Source: Paulinella micropora
Lineage: Eukaryota; Cercozoa; Imbricatea; Euglyphida
DNA: 64,000 nt
NCBI GenBank assembly: GCA_009731375.1
Contig: BJOX01000015.1
Span: 838,739 to 902,738, forward strand
Reading direction: 5' to 3'
Part shown: piece by piece, positions 12,977 through 24,250 of the stretch
Position numbering within the stretch: position 1 is the stretch's first letter
How the letters are laid out: each line of letters starts with the position of its first letter
Notes under the pieces: model-generated
What the model was told of the DNA's origin: nothing
The model's database searches: none
The model's input: only the letters and a program-made list of their open reading frames with translations
Position numbers and translations under genes: made by a program

Positions 12977-13005
12977 ATCTATCTATCTATCTATCTATCT
13001 CTATC

Positions 13006-13038
<33 letters not shown>

Positions 13039-13224
13039 ATGTGGTGGGTTGACGAACCAGTTTCTTCTTCTATATGTATGTATGTATATATTTTTGTATG
13101 TGTATGTATGTTCGTATGTATGTACGTACGTATGTATGTATGTATGTATGTATGTATGTATGTATGTATGTATGTATGTATGTATGTCTATCTAGTCTCT
13201 TCTTCTCCTTCAGTGGACAAAAAC
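12511..13224. repeat. (CT)n, TTTC/TTCG-rich, (ATCT)n and (ATGT)n tracts
   Basis: CT run to 12,632, a 10-N gap (12,633-12,642), then a T-rich tract of TTTC and TTCG variants to about 12,815. ACCT, ATCT and ATGT runs follow. No gene seen. Confidence 0.92.
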
Positions 13225-13253
13225 GGTCCGTACTTTATAGATAGATAGATAGG

Positions 13254-13321
<68 letters not shown>

Positions 13322-13408
13322 GGGATGGATGGATGGATGGATGGATGGATGGATGGATGGATGGACAGATGGATAGATGGATAGATGGAGAGAGGGATAG
13401 AGAGAGAG

Positions 13409-13474
<66 letters not shown>

Positions 13475-13475
13475 T

Positions 13476-13546
<71 letters not shown>

Positions 13547-13550
13547 GTTT
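13225..13550. repeat. (GATA)n with (GATG)n block
   Basis: GATA array with a GATG block at about 13,321-13,390. Confidence 0.95.
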
Positions 13551-13596
13551 ACTTTTTTATTTATCCATTTCTTCGTATTCTATGACATATATAGGG

Positions 13597-13635
<39 letters not shown>

Positions 13636-13904
13636 GTCTATCTATCTATCTATCTATCTGTCTATCTATCTATCTCTATAGGAATGATATCTAGGAAAGG
13701 ATGATGAATGGGATGTTGATGATTTCTTTATCTATCTACCTATCTATCTATCTATCTATCTATCTGTCTATCTCTCTATCTATCTATCTATCTATCTATC
13801 TGTATAGGAATGATATCTAGGAAAGGATGATGAATGGGATGTTGATGATTTCTTATCTATCTATCTATCTGTCTATCTATCTATCTATCTATCTATCTGT
13901 CTAT

Positions 13905-13938
<34 letters not shown>

Positions 13939-14017
13939 GTAAAGGAATGATATCCAGGCAAGGATGATGAATGGGATATCTATCTATCTATCCATCTATC
14001 TATCCATCTATCTATCC

Positions 14018-14052
<35 letters not shown>

Positions 14053-14059
14053 CTCTCTC

Positions 14060-14094
<35 letters not shown>

Positions 14095-14289
14095 GTATAG
14101 GAATGATATCTAGGGAAGGATGATGAATGGGATGTTGATAATTTCTTTACCACTTTGCCTATCTATCTATCTATCTCTCTATCTCTCTATCTATCTATCT
14201 CTCTTTATATATATCTATCTATCTATCTCTATCTCTATCTCTATCTATCTCTATCTCTATCTATCTACCTATCTATCTACCTATCTATC

Positions 14290-14338
<49 letters not shown>

Positions 14339-14528
14339 ATATCTATCTATATATCTACCTATCTATCTGTCTATCTGTCTATCTATCTATCCATCTATCC
14401 ATCTATCTATCTATCTATCTATCTATCTATTTATCTATCTATCTATCTGTCTATCTACCTAACCATCTATCTATCTATGTATCTATCTATCTATCTATCT
14501 ATCTATCCATCTATCTATCTATCCATCC

Positions 14529-14560
<32 letters not shown>

Positions 14561-14614
14561 GTTTATCTACCTATCTATCTATCTATCTATCTATCTATTT
14601 ATCTATTTATCTAT

Positions 14615-14646
<32 letters not shown>

Positions 14647-14705
14647 TTATACATATACGATCTATTGGTAATGATGATTGATGGGATGCGGATTGATTTT
14701 CTTGC
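13597..14705 (+). repeat. R5: AGGATGATGAATGGGATG spacer repeated in (ATCT)n
   Basis: A spacer containing GGAATGATATCTAGGAAAGG then ATGATGAATGGGATG occurs near 13,680, 13,805, 13,943 and 14,098. Weaker relatives lie near 14,665, 17,540 and 17,605. Each copy is set between (ATCT)n runs, so spacer plus microsatellite has been amplified as one unit. Confidence 0.8.
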
Positions 14706-14707
14706 GT

Positions 14708-15683
<976 letters not shown>

Positions 15684-15690
<7 letters not shown>

Positions 15691-16482
15691 TCTATCAGCT
15701 CTGCATATCCGAAGACATAGGCATCCATTCCACCCCGCCTCCAGACGGAGGCTGGGTAGCGGGCTGGGAGGAAGCACTAAGCTTAGAATGTATGCAGTCT
15801 GAAGGTTCTACAACCCTCCCTGGCTAGAGGGCCGTCAAACAACCCAGACACGTGTCCGTGATCACGTGCCCCGCCAAGGCTCGGGCCCGAGGGGTACACC
15901 AACCCTCGAGCTTCATCCAAGGCGACCACTTTCGCGGCGGCCGGACTATACCTTAAGATCTCCCTGCTTATGTGCCTACCCGCACACAGGAAGATCCCAC
16001 TCCCGTCTAGTCTCTGAACCTTTCCCATTTGTCAGGACACCACTGGGTAGTGGCGACGGAGGACTACCGGGCCAGCTGCAGCGGTGACATAAGTGGGCCG
16101 ACGTCGAGAGTAGTGGCCATTTGCCATATCCACTGGTCACTAAACTCACGTCGGAACACCAAGTCAGTCCAAGGCAGCCAATCAGAGGTAGTCGTACCGA
16201 GTAGGACCCATGCGCGGGGTTGGCCTGACAAGAAGGGACTTGGCTGCGGGTTACCCATTATTCCCTGCGTGGCCATATCCTTCGAGTTTTTACCATCCGA
16301 CGAGCGTTACCTCGACTGCTGCACCTTGCGGTTTCCCGCAGGCCGCGGTATCGAAGGCTCTTAGGGCTTTCCCGAACAGTTTGAGAGTGTATCCAGGGCC
16401 GATGAAGGGTAATCATCAGCCCTGGCCAGTCACGCTGCACCAGCTGCGACTGCAAAAACAGCTGGTGAAGGGCTGAAGGAGA
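15684..16482 (-). mobile_element. R3 retroposon-like repeat, long copy
   Basis: A roughly 800 bp GC-richer island between two (GATA)n tracts. Its low-coordinate end (15,684-15,745) is the reverse complement of the short repeat at 4105-4172, and both run directly into the same tetranucleotide. Read on the minus strand, this is therefore a longer copy with an (ATCT)n 3' tail. Six-frame reading gives only short ORFs (none above about 110 codons) and no recognisable motif. It could be a SINE-like unit or the 3' untranslated end of a LINE. Confidence 0.55.
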
Positions 16483-16933
<451 letters not shown>

Positions 16934-17359
16934 GAAATATCGACTAATGTCAGAAAAAAGGAGCTTCTGATTTCGTCAACCAGGAAGTCTGTGGGTAAAG
17001 TATTAACCCGATGCCCAGCTAAGCGGTGATGTTTGCACGGAAGGGACTGATACAGGCAATACCAAAGCTCCCTAGTACCAGGCGGGGCCAGGGCTCGTTC
17101 CATAAAGCGCCCCTTGCAGAACGAGCTCCCACCTCCATTACAGAGGACCCAGTAAGCAGATGGAGTTTCGAGACTGTTCGACAGTCTAGTATAAACCGAC
17201 AGAGCACTGTGGGTTTTATTCCGGGCTCAACAAGCGAGAAAGGGCACCCTGAGGGAACAGGATTGTGCTTCCCGTCGCTATTTCGGCATGTGACTTATAG
17301 GCGTATGGCTAGGCACACATAAGGCACCCCACCACGGGCCCAGCACACCCACACCATCA
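16934..17359 (-). mobile_element. R1 retroposon-like repeat, full-length minus copy
   Basis: Reverse-complement copy of 10,212-10,640. Its 3' end (GATATTTCATC on the minus strand) runs into (ATCT)n, exactly as in the two plus-strand copies. It is flanked on both sides by GATA/ATCT repeats. No ORF common to the copies is recognisable. Confidence 0.75.
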
Positions 17360-17384
17360 GATAGATAGATAGATAGATAGATAC

Positions 17385-17474
<90 letters not shown>

Positions 17475-17666
17475 GGTCATACATAGACAGATTCATAGAT
17501 TTTTATTTACTTACTCCATTTTACTTCATGGAATGCGGGGAAGGATGATGGATGGGATGCTGATGACTATCTATCTATCTATCTGTACATATACGATATA
17601 TAGGGAAAGATGATGGATGGGATGCTGATGATTTTTTTGCGGATTTGGAAAGCAACGAACAAGGGG

Positions 17667-17717
<51 letters not shown>

Positions 17718-17742
17718 GTCTATCTATCTATCTATCTATCTG

Positions 17743-17773
<31 letters not shown>

Positions 17774-17946
17774 GTCTATCTATCTATCTATCTATCTGTC
17801 TATCTATCTATCTATCTATCTGTCTGTCTATCTACCTATCTATCTATCTATCTAGCTATCTAGCTATCTATCTATCTATCTATCAATATGTATGACTTCT
17901 TTGCGGATTTGAAAGGCCCCGGGGGAGCGGTCTCTGCTCGTCTGTA

Positions 17947-17992
<46 letters not shown>

Positions 17993-18053
17993 CCTATCTA
18001 TCTATCTATCTATCTATCTACCTACCTACCTACCTACCTACCAACCTACCTAC

Positions 18054-18090
<37 letters not shown>

Positions 18091-18227
18091 CATCTATCCA
18101 TCCACGTGCCATTCTATCTATCTATATCCCGGCAGAGGAGGTCTCTGCTTGTCTATCTATCTATCTATCTATCTATCTATATCTATATATCTATCTATAT
18201 CTATCTATAACTATCTATCTATCTATC

Positions 18228-18258
<31 letters not shown>

Positions 18259-18500
18259 CTATCTATCTCTATCTATCTATCTATCTATCTATCTACCTAT
18301 CTATCTATCTATCTATCTATCTATCCATCTACCTATCTATCTACCTATCTATCTATCTACCTATCTACCTATCTACCTATCTATCCATCTATCTATCTAT
18401 CTATCTATCTATCCATCTGTCTATCTATCAATCTATCTATCTATCTATATATCTATCTATCTATCTATCTATCTACCTATCTACCTATATACCTATCTAC

Positions 18501-18536
<36 letters not shown>

Positions 18537-18615
18537 ATCTATCTATCTATCTATCTATCTACCTATCTACCTATCTATCTATCTATCTATCTATCTACCT
18601 ATCTATCTACCTTCC

Positions 18616-18646
<31 letters not shown>

Positions 18647-18681
18647 CTTCCTATCTATCTATCTATCCGGTCTATCTGTAG
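17360..18681. repeat. (GATA)n and (ATCT)n block
   Basis: GATA to about 17,474, two R5-like spacers (17,520-17,570 and 17,585-17,665), then ATCT with ACCT and CATC variants to 18,681. Short phrases GACTTCTTTGCGGATTTG (17,893) and GGCAGAGGAGGTCTCTGC (18,131) interrupt it. The pyrimidine-rich end followed by CTGTAG at 18,676-18,681 could act as a splice acceptor for the coding-like sequence that follows. Confidence 0.9.
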
Positions 18682-19800
18682 ACCGAGGTGGCCATAGTGA
18701 AGAAGGAGGACAAGAAGAAAAAGGAAAAGCAGAGCGGACAGGTCTGTATGCAGGAGGAGAAGGAGAAGGAGGAGGAGAAGGAGAAGGAGAAGGAAGACAA
18801 GAAGAAAAAGGAAAAGAAAGGCGGACAGGTCTGTATGCAGAAGGAGAAGGAGAAGGAGAAGGAGAAGGAGAAGGAGAAGGAAGACAAGAAGAAAAAGGAA
18901 AAGAAAAGCGGACAGGTCTGTATGCAGGAGAAGAAGGAGAAGGAGGAGAAGGAGGAGGAGGAGGCGGAGGAGAAGGAGAAGGAGAAGGAGAAGGAGAAGG
19001 AAAACAAGAAGAAAAAGGAAAAGAAAAGCGGACAGGTCTGTATGCAGAAGGAGAATGAGAAGGAGAATGAGGAGGAGAAGGGGAAGGAGAAGTAGAAGAA
19101 GGAAGACAAGAAGAAAAAAAAAAAGGAAAAGAAAAGCGGACAGGTCTGTATGCAGGAGGAGAAGGAGAAGAAGAAGGAGAAGGAGAAGGAGAAAGAGAAG
19201 GAGAAGGAGAAGGAGAAGGAAGACAAGAAGAAAAAGGAAAAGAAAAGCGGACAGGTCTGTATGCAGGAGGAGAAGGAGAAGAAGGAGAAGGAGAAGGAGA
19301 AGGAGAAGAAGGAGAAGGAGGAGGAGGAGGAGGAGAAGGAGAAAGAGAAGGAGGAGAGGGAGAAGAAGAAGGAAGACAAGAAGAAAAAGGAAAAGAAAAG
19401 CGGACAGGTCTGTATGCAGGAGGAGAAGGAAAAGGAGAAGGAGAAGGAAAAGGAGGAGGAGGAGGAGGAGGAGGAGGAGGAGGAGGAGGAGGAGAAGAAG
19501 AAGGAGAAGGAGAAGGAGGAGAAGGAGAAGGAGATGGAGAAGGAGAAGGAGAAGGAAGACAAGAAGAAAAAGGAAAAGAAAAGCGGACAGGTGTGGAGAA
19601 GGAGAAGGAGAAGGAGGAGGAGAAGGAGAAGGAGAAGGAGGAGGAAGACAAGAAGAAAAAGGAAAAGAAAAGCGGACAGGTGAGGAGAAGGAGAAGGAGA
19701 GGAGAAGGAGGAGGAGAAGGAGGAGGAGGAGGAGAAGTAGGAGGAGAAGGAGAAGGAAGACAAGAAGAAAAAGGACAAGAAAAGCGGGCAGGTCTGTATG
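18682..19800 (+). repeat. Lys/Glu minisatellite with ten splice-donor-like sites
   Basis: A tandem array in which each unit holds GACAAGAAGAAAAAGGAAAA followed by the words AGCGGACAG and GTCTGTATGCAG, then a variable (GAGAAG)n spacer. The CAG/GT boundary occurs before 18742, 18829, 18916, 19036, 19144, 19255, 19408, 19591, 19680 and 19792. The first seven spacings (87, 87, 120, 108, 111, 153, 183) are all multiples of three. The first unit starts right after a CTGTAG acceptor-like site and reads [20 protein letters not shown] to its first CAG/GT, beginning and ending in phase 0. A TAG at 19,093-19,095 and a longer A-run near 19,115 break the frame further along. It may be exon, intron or both. 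Confidence 0.7.
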
Positions 19801-19937
19801 TAACATCAATAAAAACAACAACAACAATAACAACAACAACTACAGCGACAATACAAACAACAAGAGCAACATTAATGATGATGACCACGAAGCCAAGCAG
19901 AATAAGTGGAAGCACAAATTTACACATACATAAGGCA

Positions 19938-19982
<45 letters not shown>

Positions 19983-20022
19983 ACACTCACACACACACAC
20001 ACACACACACTCCCTCTCTCTA

Positions 20023-20093
<71 letters not shown>

Positions 20094-20137
20094 TTCTCTT
20101 TCTCTTTCTCTTTCTCTGACACACACACACACACACA

Positions 20138-20188
<51 letters not shown>
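19801..20188. repeat. AAC-rich tract, then (CT)n/(CA)n
   Basis: About 130 bp of ACAACA-rich sequence, then CT and CA tracts to the gap. Probably intronic to the gene ending at 21,350. Confidence 0.8.
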
Positions 20189-20703
20189 NNNNNNNNNNNN
20201 NNNNNNNNNNNNNNNNNNNNNNNNNNNNNNNNNNNNNNNNNNNNNNNNNNNNNNNNNNNNNNNNNNNNNNNNNNNNNNNNNNNNNNNNNNNNNNNNNNNN
20301 NNNNNNNNNNNNNNNNNNNNNNNNNNNNNNNNNNNNNNNNNNNNNNNNNNNNNNNNNNNNNNNNNNNNNNNNNNNNNNNNNNNNNNNNNNNNNNNNNNNN
20401 NNNNNNNNNNNNNNNNNNNNNNNNNNNNNNNNNNNNNNNNNNNNNNNNNNNNNNNNNNNNNNNNNNNNNNNNNNNNNNNNNNNNNNNNNNNNNNNNNNNN
20501 NNNNNNNNNNNNNNNNNNNNNNNNNNNNNNNNNNNNNNNNNNNNNNNNNNNNNNNNNNNNNNNNNNNNNNNNNNNNNNNNNNNNNNNNNNNNNNNNNNNN
20601 NNNNNNNNNNNNNNNNNNNNNNNNNNNNNNNNNNNNNNNNNNNNNNNNNNNNNNNNNNNNNNNNNNNNNNNNNNNNNNNNNNNNNNNNNNNNNNNNNNNN
20701 NNN
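20189..20703. other. Assembly gap (515 N)
   Basis: Lies between a (CA)n tract and a poly-C/(CT)n tract, within the probable last intron of the gene ending at 21,350. Confidence 0.99.
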
Positions 20704-20759
20704 CCCCCCCCCCCCCCTCCCCCCTCTCTCTCTCTCTCTCCCTCTCTCTCCCCCCACAG

Positions 20760-21350
20760 CGCAAATCCAGCGGTGCTTCCTCCGGCAGCAAAGCTAAACA
20801 TTCCTCCTCTTCTTCATCTTCCTCCTTCCCCCCCTCCAAAACATCCTCTTCATCTTCAAGCAGCAAAGGAAAGAAATCCTCTTCCTCAACCTCCCCTAAG
20901 ACTGCTTTCGCCGGCTTGAACAACCTGGGCAAGGATAAAGACGAAGAAGACAGCGATGACGATTCTTCAGACTCCGGGGGGAAAAGTAAGCAAAATAAGC
21001 CAAGCAGGATAGGCGAGAAGAGGGCGGCCAGCGGGGCCACCTCTGATGAGCTTGACATGTTTGATGATTGGGGAACATCGTCCTTTTCTTCCTCTTCTAC
21101 CTCACACACCTCCTCGGCTCCTTCGAAGAGTTCTTCTGCCTCCTCCTCTTCCTCGAAAGGCAAGAAGCCGAGCAAACCAAGCAAACCAAGCAAGCCATCT
21201 ACGGCAAAAGGCTCGAGTAGTGAGAAAGAGAAGGAGAAGGAGAAGGAGAAGGAGAAGAAGAAGAAGAAGCCTGTTAGTGTGGTTGCGTCGGCTGAGGACG
21301 AAGGGGATGGCTTCAACGATGATATCGATGATTTCTTCAATGATTTCTAG
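20760..21350 (+). CDS. Terminal exon of a Ser/Lys-rich acidic-tailed protein
   Basis: Open frame of 196 codons to a TAG at 21,348-21,350. It opens just after a pyrimidine tract and CCCCCACAG (acceptor AG at 20,758-20,759) in phase 0. The sequence starts RKSSGASSGSK, then long Ser runs with SKGKK motifs, an acidic stretch (DKDEEDSDDDSSDSGG), DELDMFDDWG, a second Ser-rich segment, a KPSKPSKPS repeat, an [12 protein letters not shown] run and the acidic aromatic end FNDDIDDFFNDF. It is probably cytosolic or nuclear and disordered; I recognise no domain. The upstream partner is probably the Lys/Glu exon at 18,682, also phase 0. Candidate donors are many; GTGAGG at 19,680 has the best consensus and would give an intron of 1,080 nt (gap included). 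Varied codon use and defined acidic motifs argue for a real host exon rather than simple repeat. Confidence 0.6.
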   Translation, partial: RKSSGASSGSKAKHSSSSSSSSFPPSKTSSSSSSSKGKKSSSSTSPKTAFAGLNNLGKDKDEEDSDDDSSDSGGKSKQNKPSRIGEKRAASGATSDELDMFDDWGTSSFSSSSTSHTSSAPSKSSSASSSSSKGKKPSKPSKPSKPSTAKGSSSEKEKEKEKEKEKKKKKPVSVVASAEDEGDGFNDDIDDFFNDF

Positions 21351-21371
21351 AAGAAGAAGAAGGGAAAAAAA

Positions 21372-21430
<59 letters not shown>

Positions 21431-21570
21431 AAAAAAAANNNNNNNNNNTAGAGAGAGAGAGAGAGAGAGAGATAGGGAGGGAGAGAGAGAGGGAAGTAGT
21501 GATATTATCGACCTCTAAAGAGGCCTAATTGGCCACATATTATATATATATATATATTAATATATATCTA

Positions 21571-21652
<82 letters not shown>

Positions 21653-21831
21653 TATGTATATATACATATTAATATATATATATATACATATATATACTCA
21701 GTGTTACCGGTTTAATACTACTTTTAAGCTTACGCAGTCAATCACTCTTTCAATAGAAACTTGCCACTCGTAGGAGTGAGTGGGAAGACGAAGCATGAGA
21801 AGAAAGTATTTATATTATTATATTAAATATA
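21351..21831. repeat. (GA)n, poly-A and (AT)n tracts
   Basis: GAAGAA and A-rich sequence, GA runs with a 10-N gap (21,439-21,448), then TATA and ATATAC repeats to about 21,700, then about 130 bp of AT-rich unique sequence. No gene seen. Confidence 0.85.
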
Positions 21832-22102
21832 TTGCTGTTGACATTCAAGACAACAAAAAAAATTGATTTTTCTGTTTTGGTTGGAATTTCAGTTTTGGTT
21901 GGAATTTTGATTTTGGGTGAAAATTTGAATTTTTCAAATTAACGGCTATATTCGTCCGCAAAATATCGTAAATTTTCGCGAAATGTTACCGTTAAATTTG
22001 AAAATTTGAATTTTTGTCACAAAAATGAAAAACTGTCACAAAAATGAAAATCTGACACAAAAATGAAAAACTAATTTTTGTTGTCTTGAATGTCAACAGC
22101 AA
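21832..22102. mobile_element. MITE (family M1), 271 bp, TA target duplication
   Basis: The ends are perfect inverted repeats for 28 bp: TTGCTGTTGACATTCAAGAC at the left, continuing ACAAAAA, and its reverse complement at the right. The element is flanked by TA on both sides (21,830-21,831 and 22,103-22,104). The interior is AT-rich with repeats of GTTTTGGTTGGAATTT and of CACAAAAATGAAAA, and has no ORF. A nearly identical second copy lies at 54,870-55,144, also between TA dinucleotides. TA duplication and short TIRs fit a Tc1/mariner-type MITE; the transposase source is not in the window. Confidence 0.9.
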
Positions 22103-23439
22103 TAGTAATAAAAAAATTATCACAGCTGAGGTACTGGTATTAATATTAATATCAATAAAGAGTGGTTGACAAGTGCGGCCAGTGTGTCACAGTTCAGTGT
22201 GTTCAGAATAAACGGCCAGTTAAACTTACTAGTAACTGATCAATACATACCGTATATATATATATAATAAGTATTATTATATGAAGTATTACTGTCGACA
22301 TTCAAGTGATGACGGTCACTTTTACTAGATCAACCGGAAAAAAAAGTTCAACCGGAAAAAAACGTTAAACTGCCAGGGAAAAAAAAAGTTCGACCTGAAA
22401 AATCAAGTTCAGCCACTGAATCAAGTTTTTTCTTACTGCAGGTACTATGATTAATATTTAATAGAACTTGACGGCGTCCGAGGCTTTTTTTTTGTTGCGT
22501 CATTTTTTTATTGTATTGTATAATATTAATAATCATGACAATATGTATTGTAGTAGTTTATTTAGTGCCCAGTTGAATGCTTCAATGATGGAATATACAT
22601 GAAAGATCAAAGGACCGTTCGTACGACCCTCAGTCGCTCCCTTTCTTGCATAGAAAGACAATCGTATGTCTTGAGTCGAGCCTCGGATTGACAGGCAATC
22701 GTCACATGATGCCTTGTCTACTATCACGGAATTGAAAGGCAATCGTATGCCTTGTTTACTATCGCGGAATTCGAACACGATCGATCTTATTTGAATAGGA
22801 TGTGGAACTTGAAAATCCACTGCTAGAACAGTGCACCTATCTATTCCGAGCCCTCGTTCGCTCATGGTTGGCCAGGACGATAATGCGATACGTTAGTAAT
22901 GTCACTGTGATCTGGGCCAGTGACGGGTAGCCAGTGGTGTTTTTAAGCGCTACGTGCTGTGCACTCCCCGCCGTCCTCCCTTCCGTGGCATAGCAAGAAT
23001 GTGCGGTGTTCGCACTTTATTTAGAGAATATTAGTATTATTTACGAACCAGAAAAATTGCAATAGCTAAAGAGCAGTTCTTACGTAAAAAAAGACGTGGG
23101 TGGTCACGGGGAAATAAGCTTTAAGTTTACAGTAGTAGTAAGTCAGAGTATCAGGCTGTCAACTTGGACAGCTGGTCACCTCTTGCCTTTTACTAAGTTG
23201 AAAAATTAGTAACTTGAAAGTCTAACTGCTCACTCATGATTTTTCTGAAGTACTTGAAAATGGTCTCGGATCAGTTTAACATTGTTATTTGACCTGAACC
23301 GGCAGTACTTGTTTTTGATCTTTCTGGTTGTGGAAAGACTAGTTATAACGACGTTGTGGAAAGCTAGCTATAACTGTCACACTAACGTCACGAAGGTCAT
23401 TATTAAAACGAAAGTAATTGAAATATCGTTCGAGCTTGT
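22103..23439. other. AT-rich unique region, no gene seen
   Basis: Contains a degenerate M1-end-like word, TATTACTGTCGACATTCAAG, at about 22,286. A short tandem duplication of a ~45 bp phrase, GGCAATCGT plus ATGCCTTGT plus ACTATC, lies at about 22,640-22,770. Several paired CAACCGGAAAAAA words lie near 22,332-22,360. Minus-strand ORFs of up to 110 codons are present but show no recognisable motif. Confidence 0.6.
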
Positions 23440-23790
23440 CTACCTGTGAGCCGGTTGTAGTAAAAGGAAGGCAGGATCATAGTACTGCCATAGTAGTAGC
23501 CTTTTAAAGGTACTCACGGGTGGCAAGCTATGTGTTGAGTTAAAGTTAGACTGGATAAGAATATCACAAAAGTTTGTGCAGATGCGATTGTCTTTGTGAC
23601 AAAACCGTTGTTGAATTTTTTCCCAGGTTTGGGGAGAACTTGATGACAATTGCCTTAACGATTTTTTGAAAATTGATTTCGGATAACTGCACTCAAAAAG
23701 AAGTTGATATACAGCTTGCTCTAAAACCTCACTATTTGTACATTGATGTCTATGCTCATGGCGATACCATATGGTATCCAGTGTTACCAT
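23440..23790 (-). pseudogene. Possible C-terminal fragment of a Penelope-like RT
   Basis: Minus-strand frame of 116 codons, open from a TGA just upstream. The stretch CTNSEVLEQAVYQLLFECSY followed by PKSIFKKSL resembles the region after the RT core of Penelope-like elements, where a conserved YP-x-x-I motif follows an Arg/Cys-containing helix. The RT body lies on the same strand at 26,662-27,795, and the piggyBac-like element sits exactly between. The simplest reading is one RT gene split by that insertion. Support is motif-level only; this could instead be a chance ORF. Confidence 0.4.
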
Positions 23791-23798
23791 ATTGTATC
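23763..23798. promoter_or_regulatory. Left palindrome pair of piggyBac-like element
   Basis: Two consecutive 16 bp palindromic words with centres 20 bp apart, the first exact and the second GTTACCATATTGTATC. Their counterparts lie on the other side of the transposase gene. They may be transposase-binding subterminal repeats. Confidence 0.45.
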
Positions 23799-24250
23799 AG
23801 TTTTTAGTGACAGGTTTTCAAAAAATTCTAGCGATCGAACCGGATGCGTTGTCATAAAATAAACTACAGTAATCTATTGAGCAAGTCCCCAGGAAGCGAC
23901 CCGTAAAATTTCTCTACAAAACTTTGAGTTGAAGTTTTTTTTTTTGATAGAAGGGTGACCCCTCCCAATACACTTTTTCCACGGGAGGCCGCCACAAAAT
24001 GATTTTTTTCTCCAAAGATGGAAGTAGGAACGACCATCTCAGTCTCTGTTTCTCGGTTCGGGGTGCCTTGGGCAAAAAGAAATTCGGGGAATCGAAATGT
24101 AAGGACATTCGGGCTTTGGGTGTGTTGAAAGAAAAAGAAACGAAACAAAAAAAAAGCTCTTATTACTGCTCGGTTTGATGGTAAGGATTATTACGAGTTC
24201 ACAAACATTTGAAGCCAGAGCCAGCCCATGAGTGGTCGAGTTTGGCTTTC

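Noticed and set aside
10591-13248. Very long plus-strand ORFs of Ile-Tyr-Leu-Ser repeats
   Set aside because: A tetranucleotide ATCT has no stop in any frame, so long ORFs are automatic. No non-repeat protein segment is present.
18655-21340. 893-codon minus-strand ORF across the minisatellite and exon
   Set aside because: Antisense of purine-rich repeat and of a better supported plus-strand exon, bridged by a run of N.
22533-22865. 110-codon minus-strand gene
   Set aside because: The frame crosses a tandem duplication of a 45 bp phrase and shows no recognised motif or splice context.
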